DNA of 64,000 nt from Alphaproteobacteria bacterium (lineage in GTDB: Bacteria; Pseudomonadota; Alphaproteobacteria; Rhodobacterales; Rhodobacteraceae): positions 1 through 64,000 of the forward strand of contig JAUIBL010000002.1 of the NCBI GenBank assembly GCA_030428355.1, in the 5' to 3' direction. Below, in pieces: positions 36,834 to 46,315 of the stretch; within the stretch, counting starts at the first letter, position 1; every line of letters starts with the position of its first letter. The notes under the pieces are model-generated. The model was given only the letters and a program-made list of their open reading frames with translations, was not told the origin of the DNA and searched no databases. Position numbers and translations under genes: made by a program.

Positions 36834-38702
36834 ATGACGAATTCCGTTGAAAAGGCGCACATGCACGGCAAACGGCACTGGGCCATCGGGTTGATCCTGG
36901 GTGGTGTGGCTGTGCTTTTGGGCACACTTGTCCTGCTGTTGCCCGCGCTGGAACGCGTCTATCTCGACCAGCTTGGCAAACGCGAAGCGCCGACCCTGAC
37001 GCTGGCTGTCGAGGGCCTGACCGGTTCGCTGCGCCGGTTCGAAGCCTTGCCGGGGCTGATCGCCGAACGGCCGGATCTGGCCCGCGCGCTGCGCGATCCT
37101 TCGGATCAGGCGCTGATCAGACGGGTCAATGACGACCTCGACCGCACCGCCGAAGGGGTGGGACTGTCCGACATCTTCCTTATCGACCCCACGGGTTTGA
37201 CCATCGCGGCCAGCAACCATTGGAAAGAGCTGTCCTTCGTCGGTCAGAACTTTGCCTACCGGCCATATTTCACCCTTGCGCTGGCCGGAGCGCAGGGGCG
37301 GTTTTTCGCACTTGGGACAACATCTGGCGAACGCGGGTATTTCTTTGCCGAAGCCGTCCGCGACGGAGCCGAGATTGTCGGAGTGCTTGCGGTCAAGTTC
37401 ACGGTCGATGCGTTCGAAGATGCGTGGCGCAACGGGGCGAACAAGATCATCGTTCTGGATGACGCGGGCGTGATCTTTATGGCCAGCCGCCCGGAATGGC
37501 ATTTCCGGTCCTTGGGTCCACTCAGCCCCGACGCGCTTGCCGCCATCGAGGACACCAAAAAGTATCCGATGGACCAGCTTGTGCCGCTACAGGCGACGCA
37601 AGAGCCGTTTGATGCGCGGTTTCGCAAGGTCTCGATCACCAATGACGATGGCAGCGTGGAACGCTACCTTGCTCAAGGCAGGTTGATCCCCGAGGCCGGC
37701 TGGGAGGTCGTCTTGCTGACGCCCAGCGAGCAGGCGTGGACACGCGCCATCGGCACGGTCGCGATCACCGCGCTTCTGTTGTTGCTGGTCGGGTTGATCG
37801 CCACCGTTGTGATCCAGCGTCGCCTACAGTTGCAAGAGCGGATCCGGGCAGCCCTGTCGATGCAGGAAGAGCTGGAATTGCGGGTGACACAGCGCACGGC
37901 AGAGCTTGAAACGGCGAACCGCCTGATCACACAAGAGGTCGAGGAACGCCGCGCGGCAGAGACCCTGCTGCGCCAGACCCAGACCGAACTGATTCAGGCC
38001 GGCAAACTGGCGGCGCTGGGCCAGATGGCGGCGGCGCTCAGCCATGAATTCAACCAGCCGCTGGCGGCGGTGAAATCCTTTGCGCGCAATGCCGGGGCCT
38101 ATCTCGATCGCGGAGAGCCCGACAAGGTGCGCCAGAATGTCGGCATGATCGACGATATGGTCGACCGCCTTGCCGCTATTTCGACCCATCTGCGGAACTT
38201 CGCACGGCGTCCCGGCGAAAAGACCGAACCCGTGCTGCTGAACCGGGCGCTGGACACGGCGCTTGTCATTCTCGAACCCAAGATGCGTGGGGCGGGTTGC
38301 CGGGTGACGCGCGATGATCTCTTGCCCGAGATCTGGGTCATGGGCGGGCAGGTGCGTTTGCAACAGGTGTTCGTCAACCTGCTCAGCAACGCGGTCGATG
38401 CAATGGCCGATCAGCCCGACCCGGTGGTCGATCTGTCGCTCGACATGGACGGCAGCCGCGTTCATGTCCGGGTCAGGGACCGGGGCACGGGCATGACGGA
38501 TGCCGAAATCGCGCAATTGTTCGATCCGTTCTTCACCACGAAAGAGCCCGGCAAGGGCATGGGGCTTGGCCTTTCGATTTCCTACAACATCGTCCGCGAC
38601 TTCGGTGGCACGCTGGAAGGGCGCAACCATCCGGAGGGCGGGGCAGAGTTCAGCGTGACGCTCAAACTGGCCGAAGCGCCGTCACTTGCGGCTGCCGAAT
38701 GA
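36834..38702 (+). CDS. dctB: DctB-like sensor histidine kinase
   Basis: Periplasmic double-sensor region, then QMAAALSHEFNQPLAAVKSFARNAGAYLDRG and ATPase boxes DRGTGMTDAEIAQLFDPFFTTKEPGKGMGLGLS. Confidence 0.87.
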   Translation: MTNSVEKAHMHGKRHWAIGLILGGVAVLLGTLVLLLPALERVYLDQLGKREAPTLTLAVEGLTGSLRRFEALPGLIAERPDLARALRDPSDQALIRRVNDDLDRTAEGVGLSDIFLIDPTGLTIAASNHWKELSFVGQNFAYRPYFTLALAGAQGRFFALGTTSGERGYFFAEAVRDGAEIVGVLAVKFTVDAFEDAWRNGANKIIVLDDAGVIFMASRPEWHFRSLGPLSPDALAAIEDTKKYPMDQLVPLQATQEPFDARFRKVSITNDDGSVERYLAQGRLIPEAGWEVVLLTPSEQAWTRAIGTVAITALLLLLVGLIATVVIQRRLQLQERIRAALSMQEELELRVTQRTAELETANRLITQEVEERRAAETLLRQTQTELIQAGKLAALGQMAAALSHEFNQPLAAVKSFARNAGAYLDRGEPDKVRQNVGMIDDMVDRLAAISTHLRNFARRPGEKTEPVLLNRALDTALVILEPKMRGAGCRVTRDDLLPEIWVMGGQVRLQQVFVNLLSNAVDAMADQPDPVVDLSLDMDGSRVHVRVRDRGTGMTDAEIAQLFDPFFTTKEPGKGMGLGLSISYNIVRDFGGTLEGRNHPEGGAEFSVTLKLAEAPSLAAAE

Positions 38703-40042
38703 CCGTGCCGGGAACAGTGCTTTTCGTCGACGACGAAGAACCGCTGCGCATTGCCGCACAGCAGACGCTGGAGTTGGCAAACCTGGATTGCGCCTGTTTT
38801 GACCGCGCCGCGCATGTTCTGCCAAGGATCACAACCGAGTTTCCGGGCATTCTGGTCACGGACATACGTATGCCGGGCATGGACGGCACCGAGCTTCTGC
38901 GCGCCGCCCTGCAGAAAGACCCCGAGTTTCCGGTCATCCTTGTCACCGGGCATGGCGATCTTGAACTGGCCGTGGGCATGATGCGCGACGGCGCGTATGA
39001 CTTCATCGAAAAGCCCTATGCGCCCGAACGTCTGGTCGATGCGGTGCGCCGTGCGCTGGAGATGCGCCGCTTGACGCTCGAGAACCGCCGTCTGCGGTCT
39101 CAGGTTGCGCCGTTGATCGGCGCGATGGACAGCCTGCGCGGGTTCAGCCCCGAGATGGAGACCGTGCGCCGCCAGATCCGCACCGTGGCCAAAAGCGACG
39201 CCGATGTGCTGATCGTGGGCGATACCGGCACAGGTAAGGGGCTGGCCGCGCAAGCGCTGCATGCGGCCAGCAAGCGGGCGGACCGGCCCTTCGTGTCGAT
39301 CAACTGCGCGGCCCTTCCTGCCGATCTCATCGAAAGCGAGCTGTTCGGCCACGAACCCGGCGCGTTCGCCGGGGCCACGCGGGCGCGGGCGGGCAAGTTC
39401 GAACACGCGCGGTGGGGCACGGTGTTTCTTGACGAGATCGACAGCCTGCCGCTTGCCCTGCAGGCCAAGCTTTTGCACGCAGTGGAAACACGCTCGATCA
39501 GCCGGTTGGGCTCACATGACCGGATCGATCTGGATGTCCGGTTCGTGGCCGCGTCGAAATCCGATCTCGAAGCGGCGGCAGCGCAGGGGCTGTTCCGCAG
39601 CGATCTGCTGTATCGGTTGAACGTGGTGACGCTCCGCATGCCGTCCCTCGCGGCGCGGCGTCAGGACATTCCGATGCTCTTTCTGACTTTCGTGGCTCAG
39701 ATGGCGGGGCGGTATGGTCAACCGGTGCCGCAGGTGCCGGGTGCCGTTCTGGACGCAATTGCAGCCCGCGACTGGCCCGGAAACGCCCGCGAGTTGCGCA
39801 ACGCGGCGGAACGCTATGTGCTCGGGCTTCCCGAAGGCGGTGAACAGGCGTCCCCGGTGGTCGGCACTCTTGCCGACCGCATGGCCGAGCACGAACGCGC
39901 CTTGATTGCCGCCAGTCTTGCGGCCAATGCAGGGCGGCTCAAGGATACCTACGAGGCGTTGGGAATCTCCCGAAAGGCGCTCTACGAAAAGATGCAGCGC
40001 TATGGTCTGGACCGCGAGTCCTTTGCCGACACCGACGGCTGA
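38699..40042 (+). CDS. dctD: DctD-like sigma-54-associated response regulator
   Basis: Receiver (LFVDDEEPLRIAAQQTL...VTDIRMPGMDG), AAA+ domain (GDTGTGKGLAAQALH, FLDEIDSLPLALQAKLLHAVE), C-terminal HTH. The loop motif reads GAFAGA. Confidence 0.9.
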   Translation: MTVPGTVLFVDDEEPLRIAAQQTLELANLDCACFDRAAHVLPRITTEFPGILVTDIRMPGMDGTELLRAALQKDPEFPVILVTGHGDLELAVGMMRDGAYDFIEKPYAPERLVDAVRRALEMRRLTLENRRLRSQVAPLIGAMDSLRGFSPEMETVRRQIRTVAKSDADVLIVGDTGTGKGLAAQALHAASKRADRPFVSINCAALPADLIESELFGHEPGAFAGATRARAGKFEHARWGTVFLDEIDSLPLALQAKLLHAVETRSISRLGSHDRIDLDVRFVAASKSDLEAAAAQGLFRSDLLYRLNVVTLRMPSLAARRQDIPMLFLTFVAQMAGRYGQPVPQVPGAVLDAIAARDWPGNARELRNAAERYVLGLPEGGEQASPVVGTLADRMAEHERALIAASLAANAGRLKDTYEALGISRKALYEKMQRYGLDRESFADTDG

Positions 40043-40143
40043 CGGGACCCGTTCACCGCCTGCACAGAGGGTATGTGTCGGATGCCACCCATCAAATCGG
40101 CGTTTTGTCCCCTCATCTACCCATTGCCCGGAAAAGTTGCGGT

Positions 40144-40159
40144 TTGGCAAGACTGTTGG
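40144..40159 (+). promoter_or_regulatory. Sigma-54 promoter-like element TTGGCAAGACTGTTGG
   Basis: Resembles TTGGCACG-N4-TTGC with the -12 GC replaced by GG; upstream of the TAXI gene and just downstream of a sigma-54-type activator. Confidence 0.4.
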
Positions 40160-40267
40160 CGTTAACGGTGCTATGCGTCGTACCATGCCGCATGGTTGCT
40201 AAGCGGCGACCCGGCGGGACGATACAAGCCGGGCAAAACCATCAATGTATGCGTTTGGGAGGAACCA

Positions 40268-41257
40268 ATGCAGAAGATCACAGCACTTACACTTGCCGTC
40301 ACCTGTGCGATGACGGGGCAGGCGATGGCCGACGGCCACGGCGACCGCACCGGCTGGCCGGAAAGCTTTACAGTGGGCACCGCGTCGCAGGGCGGCACAT
40401 TCTTTGCCTATGGTTCGGGCTGGGCAAACCTTGTCGCGGAAGAGCTGGGCATTTCCGGCGGTGCAGAAGTCACCGGCGGCCCGATGCAGAACATGGCGCT
40501 GGTTCACACCGGCGATGCGCAGTTCGGCATGACGACAATGGGTCCGGCGGCGGAATCGCTGGCAGGCACCAACCCGATCGCGCCCGGTCTGCAGATGACC
40601 AATGCCTGCGCGATGTTCCCGATGTATCAGACCCCGTTCTCGGTGACGGCGCTGTCCTCGTCCGGCATCACGTCGATCTCGGAAATCCCGGATGGCGCTC
40701 GCATCGGCTTTGGCCCCGCTGGCTCCACCTCGGACACCTACTTCCCGCTGATGATGGAAGAGCTGGGTGTGAATTTCGAACGCCGCAACGGCGGCTGGTC
40801 CGACCTCGGCGGTCAGCTTCAGGACGGTCTTCTGGACGTAATCGCCTTTGCGGCGGGTGTTCCGGTGCCTGCCGTGTCGCAGCTTGAAGTGCAGACCGAC
40901 GTGAACATCATCGAGTTCACCGAAGAAGAGCAGGCCAAGATCATCGAAGCCTTCCCGGTCTCTGCCTTCGAAATCGCGGCGGAAACCTACACAACTCTGG
41001 AAGCCCCGGCGCGGTCGGTGTCGATGTGGAACTTCGCGATTGCCAACTGCGACCTGCCGGCAAGCTTTGTGAACGCGGCGGTTGACGTCGTCATGTCCGA
41101 CAACGAGCGCATGGTGAACATCCACCGCGCGGCCACCGCCACGCTACCGGAAAACTGGGACAAGAACACCGTCATGAAATGGCATCCCGGTGCGGCCCAG
41201 TGGTTCAAGGACAACGCGGGCGCTGACATTCCCGACAGCATGATCCACGGCATGTAA
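40268..41257 (+). CDS. TAXI-family TRAP transporter solute receptor
   Basis: Signal peptide; FTVGTASQGGTFFAYGSGWANLVAEELGI...GPAGSTSDTYFPLMMEELGV. Confidence 0.88.
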   Translation: MQKITALTLAVTCAMTGQAMADGHGDRTGWPESFTVGTASQGGTFFAYGSGWANLVAEELGISGGAEVTGGPMQNMALVHTGDAQFGMTTMGPAAESLAGTNPIAPGLQMTNACAMFPMYQTPFSVTALSSSGITSISEIPDGARIGFGPAGSTSDTYFPLMMEELGVNFERRNGGWSDLGGQLQDGLLDVIAFAAGVPVPAVSQLEVQTDVNIIEFTEEEQAKIIEAFPVSAFEIAAETYTTLEAPARSVSMWNFAIANCDLPASFVNAAVDVVMSDNERMVNIHRAATATLPENWDKNTVMKWHPGAAQWFKDNAGADIPDSMIHGM

Positions 41258-41266
41258 GCCGTCTTG

Positions 41267-41299
41267 CGGCGGCGCTGCACCGACAGCGCCGCCGTTTTT
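41267..41299 (+). terminator. Strong terminator/attenuator-like stem-loop between the TAXI receptor and its permease
   Basis: CGGCGGCGCTG-CACCGA-CAGCGCCGCCG-TTTTT: perfect 11-bp arms plus T-tract, 10 nt after the stop codon. Confidence 0.8.
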
Positions 41300-41401
41300 C
41301 CAGGCATCCCGTGCGACACAGATCGCGCTCAAGCGGATGCCCTTTTTGCAGAATCGAAGCGCCGACGCAGACGCCTAGGCGACTTTGCCAGGGAGGTGGC
41401 A

Positions 41402-43669
41402 ATGGTTCAGGAATCCACAAAGGCCGAGGACGGGCTGATCGCCGACGGGGTCGATGAAGAACCGATCGAGGGCAACCGTCGCATTTTCTCGGGATGGCGC
41501 ATGCAGGTCGTGGCAGGCTTTGCCGCGCTCTATGCCCTGTTCCACATGGCAGCCCTGAACGGTGTGTCGATCTCGGCCTATACCGGGATCACCGTGCCGC
41601 TCTTGCCGCAATTTCCCATGGAAACCTGGAACTTCCGCATCGTCCACATCGCAGGAGCCCTCGCCTTGGGGTTCGTCGTCTACAATGCGATGCTGTTTTC
41701 TGAAAAGGACGACGCCCCGCAAAGCGGCCTCTGGGACAAGATCGCCTATGTGCTGTTTTTGCCCGCGTTGCTGGCCCTTGGCACAAGCCTCTGGTTTGCT
41801 CAGACAATCGCGTCCGGCACTTTGCCCGAAATGGGTGGCCTGACGACCTGGCCCGCCTTTGCAGGCACGCCGATCTACAGCCAGGAAGTCTGGTATTTCG
41901 GCATTCCGCTTCTGGTCGCGACAGGCGGCGGGATCGTGATCGGCTGGTTCGAAAAAGCTCCGAGGGATCGCTTTCGTGTGTCTGACGTGTTGCTGGCCCT
42001 GTGTGGCATCGCCGTTGCGGCTTATCTGATCACGATCTACGGCACCGCAGCCCGAAACGCGGTCGGCACGCCCTTCGTTCCCGTCGGGGTGGCTTTTGCA
42101 GCGACCGCCGGGTCTGCGATGATCCTTGAATTGACGCGCCGTGTGGCGGGCCTTGCGCTGGTCATCATCACCGCTGTGTTCCTTGTCTACACCTTCGTTG
42201 CGCATCTTCTGCCCGGTATCCTGGCCGTGCAGAGCGCCTATAGCTGGCAGCGTTTCTTCGGGCATGTGTACTCGGACGCCGGGATCATCGGGCCGACCAC
42301 GGCGGTGTCTTCGACGTATATCATCCTTTTCATCATCTTCGCGGCCTTCCTGCAGGCGTCAAAGGTGGGCGACTATTTCGTCAACTTCGCCTTTGCGGCC
42401 GCCGGTCGCGCACGGGGTGGTCCTGCCAAGGTGGCGATCTTCGCCTCGGGCCTGATGGGCATGATCAACGGTACATCGGCAGGCAACGTGGTGGCGACCG
42501 GGTCGCTGACCATTCCGCTGATGAAGAAGGTGGGCTATCGCCCCACCACGGCTGGCGCAGTTGAAGCCGCAGCTTCCACCGGCGGACAGATCATGCCGCC
42601 GATCATGGGGGCGGGTGCCTTCATCATGGCCGAGATCACCGGCATTCCGTACCAGGAGATCGCCATCGCGGCGATCATTCCGGCGGTGCTCTACTTCGTG
42701 TCGGTCTATTTCATGGTCGATTTCGAAGCGGCCAAGCTGGGCATGCGTGGCATGCGCGAGGATGAACTGCCGAAGCTCGCCAAGATGGTGCGGCAGGTTT
42801 ACCTCTTCATCCCGATCATCATCCTGATCGCCGCGCTGTTCATGGGGTATTCGGTGATCCGGGCCGGGACGTTGGCCACGATTGCGGCCGCCGTGGTAAG
42901 TTGGCTGACCCCGTTCCCGATGACCTTTCGGGGTATCGCCAAGGCGTTTGAACTGGCAGGGGTCATGTCGATCCAGATCATCGCGGTCTGTGCCTGTGCA
43001 GGCATCATTGTCGGCGTGATTAGCTTGACAGGCGTCGGCGCGCGGTTCTCGGCGGTGCTGCTTGATCTGGCCGGTGTGAGCCAGCTTCTCGCGCTGTTCT
43101 TCGCCATGTGCATCGCGATCCTGCTGGGCATGGGCATGCCGACAACGGCGGCCTATGCTGTTGCGGCCTCGGTTGTGGCACCGGGCCTCGTGCAGTTGGG
43201 TATCCCGCAACTGACCGCGCATTTCTTCGTGTTCTACTTTGCGGTGCTTTCGGCCATCACGCCCCCGGTAGCACTGGCCAGTTATGCGGCGGCGGGCATT
43301 TCCGGCGCGAACCCGATGGAGACCAGCGTTGTCAGCTTCAAGATCGGCATCGCGGCCTTCATCGTGCCGTTCATGTTCTTCTACAACAGCGCCTTGCTGA
43401 TGGACGGCACATGGTTCGAAGTCATCCGCGCTGGCATCACGGCCACGTTCGGCGTGTTCCTCCTCTCCGGTGGGGTGCAGGGCTGGTTCGTCGGACAGCG
43501 GGCGGCGTGGTTCATCCGCCTTGGGCTGATCGTTGCGGCGCTGTTCATGATCGAGGGCGGGTTGATCACCGACCTGATCGGGATCGGAGCAACAGCGGCC
43601 GCATGGCTGGTGCAACGGTTCCTACATCCCGACCCCAATGCGCCCATCCCGGTGCGCGGGGCAGACTGA
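41402..43669 (+). CDS. TRAP transporter fused permease (TAXI-associated)
   Basis: About 755-aa polytopic protein; FASGLMGMINGTSAGNVVATGSLTIPLMKKVGYRPTTAGAVEAAASTGGQIMPPIMGAGAFIMAEITGIPY. Confidence 0.92.
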   Translation: MVQESTKAEDGLIADGVDEEPIEGNRRIFSGWRMQVVAGFAALYALFHMAALNGVSISAYTGITVPLLPQFPMETWNFRIVHIAGALALGFVVYNAMLFSEKDDAPQSGLWDKIAYVLFLPALLALGTSLWFAQTIASGTLPEMGGLTTWPAFAGTPIYSQEVWYFGIPLLVATGGGIVIGWFEKAPRDRFRVSDVLLALCGIAVAAYLITIYGTAARNAVGTPFVPVGVAFAATAGSAMILELTRRVAGLALVIITAVFLVYTFVAHLLPGILAVQSAYSWQRFFGHVYSDAGIIGPTTAVSSTYIILFIIFAAFLQASKVGDYFVNFAFAAAGRARGGPAKVAIFASGLMGMINGTSAGNVVATGSLTIPLMKKVGYRPTTAGAVEAAASTGGQIMPPIMGAGAFIMAEITGIPYQEIAIAAIIPAVLYFVSVYFMVDFEAAKLGMRGMREDELPKLAKMVRQVYLFIPIIILIAALFMGYSVIRAGTLATIAAAVVSWLTPFPMTFRGIAKAFELAGVMSIQIIAVCACAGIIVGVISLTGVGARFSAVLLDLAGVSQLLALFFAMCIAILLGMGMPTTAAYAVAASVVAPGLVQLGIPQLTAHFFVFYFAVLSAITPPVALASYAAAGISGANPMETSVVSFKIGIAAFIVPFMFFYNSALLMDGTWFEVIRAGITATFGVFLLSGGVQGWFVGQRAAWFIRLGLIVAALFMIEGGLITDLIGIGATAAAWLVQRFLHPDPNAPIPVRGAD

Positions 43670-43675
43670 AAAAGC

Positions 43676-43704
43676 AAAGGGCCGCCCCATCGGGCGGCCC
43701 TTTT
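43676..43704. terminator. Bidirectional-type intrinsic terminator between convergent genes
   Basis: AAAGGGCCGCCC-CATC-GGGCGGCCCTTTT, just after the permease stop and before the convergent mutarotase gene. Confidence 0.85.
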
Positions 43705-43730
43705 CGATTGGTGCGGCGGGTGTGATCCGA

Positions 43731-44174
43731 TCAGAACACGACGCCCTTGCGCAGGATGAAGCAGCCGAACGGGCGGTCTTCGGTGCATTGCACCACCGCA
43801 AAACAGGTCGCCGCATGTCTGTAGAACGCTTGCCGTTCGATGCTGGACAGAACGCCACTTTCGGGAAGGCGCGGTTGTAGCAGATCCCACACGGCTTGAT
43901 GCACCTCGGACAGCGTGTCGGGTGCGTTGTCGATCTCCATCCGCAGCGCCGAATAGCTATGGAAACTGTCAAGCGGCATCACCTGTGTGATGAGGTCGGC
44001 CAGTGTCGGCGCGTCATGTCCGGGATAGTGGATCACGTCCTTGACCAAACATCCCGCCGCTGATGTGGCAGAGGGGTAGTTGCGGTCGGTTAAAACGATC
44101 TCGTCGCCATGCCCCATCCGGGCCAGTGTATAGAGAAGCTCGGGCGTCAGGCGCGGATCCAGTCCGATCAACAT
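43731..44174 (-). CDS. RbsD/FucU-family sugar mutarotase
   Basis: MLIGLDPRLTPELLYTLARMGHGDEIVLTDRNYPSATSA...SFHSYSALRMEIDNAP...ERQAFYRHAATCFAVVQCTEDRPFGCFILRKGVV. Confidence 0.88.
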   Translation of the reverse strand: MLIGLDPRLTPELLYTLARMGHGDEIVLTDRNYPSATSAAGCLVKDVIHYPGHDAPTLADLITQVMPLDSFHSYSALRMEIDNAPDTLSEVHQAVWDLLQPRLPESGVLSSIERQAFYRHAATCFAVVQCTEDRPFGCFILRKGVVF

Positions 44175-44200
44175 GGGCAGCTCCGGTCGTGGAGGGTAAG

Positions 44201-44229
44201 GCCTGACCCGACGCGGGGCCGGGTCAGGC
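44201..44229 (-). promoter_or_regulatory. Intercistronic stem-loop GCCTGACCCG-N9-CGGGTCAGGC 3' of the binding-protein gene
   Basis: Perfect 10-bp arms between the substrate-binding protein and the mutarotase gene. Confidence 0.7.
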
Positions 44230-44238
44230 GGGTCATGT

Positions 44239-45279
44239 TCAACGCGGGGGCAGGGGCATCCAGTCGGCCATCGCCACATCCGCGTGCTGGAACTGGGGCA
44301 TCTTCGCGCCGAGGTCTTCCATGTTGCGGATGTCGTTGTCGTTGAGGAACGCCTGCGTGATGAGGGTCGGCGGCACGATGACCGACGCGCCGGGGTTCTC
44401 GCCTGTCAGCATCAGCGCCAGCGCCCGGACGGACACCTCACCAACAACCGCCGGGTTGGTGGCGACGGTCGCCTTCCAGCCGCTGCCCGCCTCGCGCATG
44501 AGCGCGATGTCGGCGGTCGAGATGTCGGCGGAATAGATGCTCAGATCACCGCCGATGCCCAGCTCGTCGGCGGCGATCTTCACGCCTTTGGCGAACTCGT
44601 TATAGGGCGCGAAGAAGACCGAGATGTTGGGGTTCGCCTGCAGGGCCGCCCGTGCCTGATTGGCGTTCGCGTTGGCAATCGGGTTGTCGAGCGTGCCGAT
44701 GCGGGCCGCTTCGGTGATGCCGGAATTGGCGGCCTTCACCTCTTCCCACGCGACATGGCGACGGTCCAGCGGCGCGATGCCTGGCACGTACACGTAGCCG
44801 GCGGCAAAGCTGTTGCCGTTGTCGGTGATCGCCTGTTCCAGCGCAAGCTTGCCCAGCAGGTAGTCCGACTGTTCGATCTGCGGGATCGCCTCGTTCTCGA
44901 CGTTCACGTCGAAAGCGACAACCTTGATCCCCGCATCCACGGCCCGCTGTGCCGCGTCGCGCATGGATTCGGTCAGGCCGTGCTGGATGATGATCCCATC
45001 GACGCCAAGCGCGATGGCCTGATCCACCATGTCGGCCTGCAGCGCGGCGTCCTGACGGCTGTCGAACACCCGCAGGTTCACGCCAAGGGCGGCTGCCTGG
45101 GATTCAACGCCCGACAGATACGCCTGGAAGAAGTCGCCGGTGGACAGGTAGCGCACCAGCGCGATAGTCACGTCGCCGGGTTTGTCCAGCGGGGCGGGGG
45201 CGCTCTGCGCCGTGGCGGCACCCGCACCGAGGGCGAGGCTGGCCGCGCTCGCAAGGGCCATGAAGTGACGTCTCAGCAT
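44239..45279 (-). CDS. Sugar ABC transporter substrate-binding protein
   Basis: Signal peptide MLRRHFMALASAASLALGAGAATAQ; DMVDQAIALGVDGIIIQHGLTESMRDAAQRAVDAGIKVVAFDV. Confidence 0.88.
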   Translation of the reverse strand: MLRRHFMALASAASLALGAGAATAQSAPAPLDKPGDVTIALVRYLSTGDFFQAYLSGVESQAAALGVNLRVFDSRQDAALQADMVDQAIALGVDGIIIQHGLTESMRDAAQRAVDAGIKVVAFDVNVENEAIPQIEQSDYLLGKLALEQAITDNGNSFAAGYVYVPGIAPLDRRHVAWEEVKAANSGITEAARIGTLDNPIANANANQARAALQANPNISVFFAPYNEFAKGVKIAADELGIGGDLSIYSADISTADIALMREAGSGWKATVATNPAVVGEVSVRALALMLTGENPGASVIVPPTLITQAFLNDNDIRNMEDLGAKMPQFQHADVAMADWMPLPPR

Positions 45280-45304
45280 GATGATTCCTCCCTATCGCTG
45301 ATTG

Positions 45305-46315
45305 TCAGTGTCCTGTGCCGCTGCGACGCGACGACAGGTAGAATGTGAACACAAGGGCCGCGACCAGAACCGCGCCCTTGACGAAATCCTGCGTGTAGTA
45401 GGGCGCGTTCATCATCGTCATGCCTTGCAGCAGGATGCCGACGAACAACGCGCCGATGGCGGTGCCAAAGGCGTTGGGGCGGGCCGCGCCGAGCACGGCA
45501 AAGCCGATGAGTGCGGCGGCGACGGAGTCCAGAAGCAGGTTGTTGCCGCTGGCGATGTCGCCGCGCCCCAAACGGGCGGCGAGCAGGATGCCTCCGATGG
45601 ACGCGGTCACGCCCGAGATCATGTAGGCGGCCACCTTGTAGCGGTTGACGGGTGTGCCCACGAGCGCCGCTGCCCGTTCGTTCGACCCGATAGCGTACAT
45701 CAGCCGCCCGTGCCTTGTGAAGCCAAGGAACAGCCAGATCAGGACGGCGATGCCGATGAAAATCACAACCGGCATGGGCAGCAGGCGGTCTATCACCAGA
45801 TCGAACCGATGGCGGCCCAGCCACAGGAATGCCGCCGAAAAGGTGCCTTCGGCCACCGTACCATCGGCCAGCGTCATTCCGGTGGCAATGGAATTGCCCT
45901 GCGTCGGGATGCGCTGCAGACCGATCAGTAGGAACATCATGCCCAAGGTCGCCAGCAGGTCGGGCACGCGGAATTTCACGATCAGGATGCCGTTGATGAA
46001 GCCGACCAGCGCACCCATCGCCAGACAGAGGAACACCGCCACAATGGTCGGGTGTTCGAGGATCACCATGGAGTAGGCCGACAGCATCAGCGCCGATGTG
46101 GCGACCGCCCCGATGGACAGATCGAACCCACCCACGACCAACGTGCAGGTCACGCCAAGCGCCAGAATCCCGGTGATCGCCACGGATTGCAGCACAAAGG
46201 CGGCCGACAGCGGGCCGAAGAAGCCGGGTGCCGCGAGGCTGAAATAAACGATCAGCCCGGCCAGCAGGATCAGAAAGCCGTAACGGATGGCAAAGTCGAG
46301 AAGTCGGTCGTTCAT
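45305..46315 (-). CDS. Sugar ABC transporter permease
   Basis: LALGVTCTLVVGGFDLSIGAVATSALMLSAYS...GSNERAAALVGTPVNRYKVAAYMISG. Confidence 0.88.
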   Translation of the reverse strand: MNDRLLDFAIRYGFLILLAGLIVYFSLAAPGFFGPLSAAFVLQSVAITGILALGVTCTLVVGGFDLSIGAVATSALMLSAYSMVILEHPTIVAVFLCLAMGALVGFINGILIVKFRVPDLLATLGMMFLLIGLQRIPTQGNSIATGMTLADGTVAEGTFSAAFLWLGRHRFDLVIDRLLPMPVVIFIGIAVLIWLFLGFTRHGRLMYAIGSNERAAALVGTPVNRYKVAAYMISGVTASIGGILLAARLGRGDIASGNNLLLDSVAAALIGFAVLGAARPNAFGTAIGALFVGILLQGMTMMNAPYYTQDFVKGAVLVAALVFTFYLSSRRSGTGH

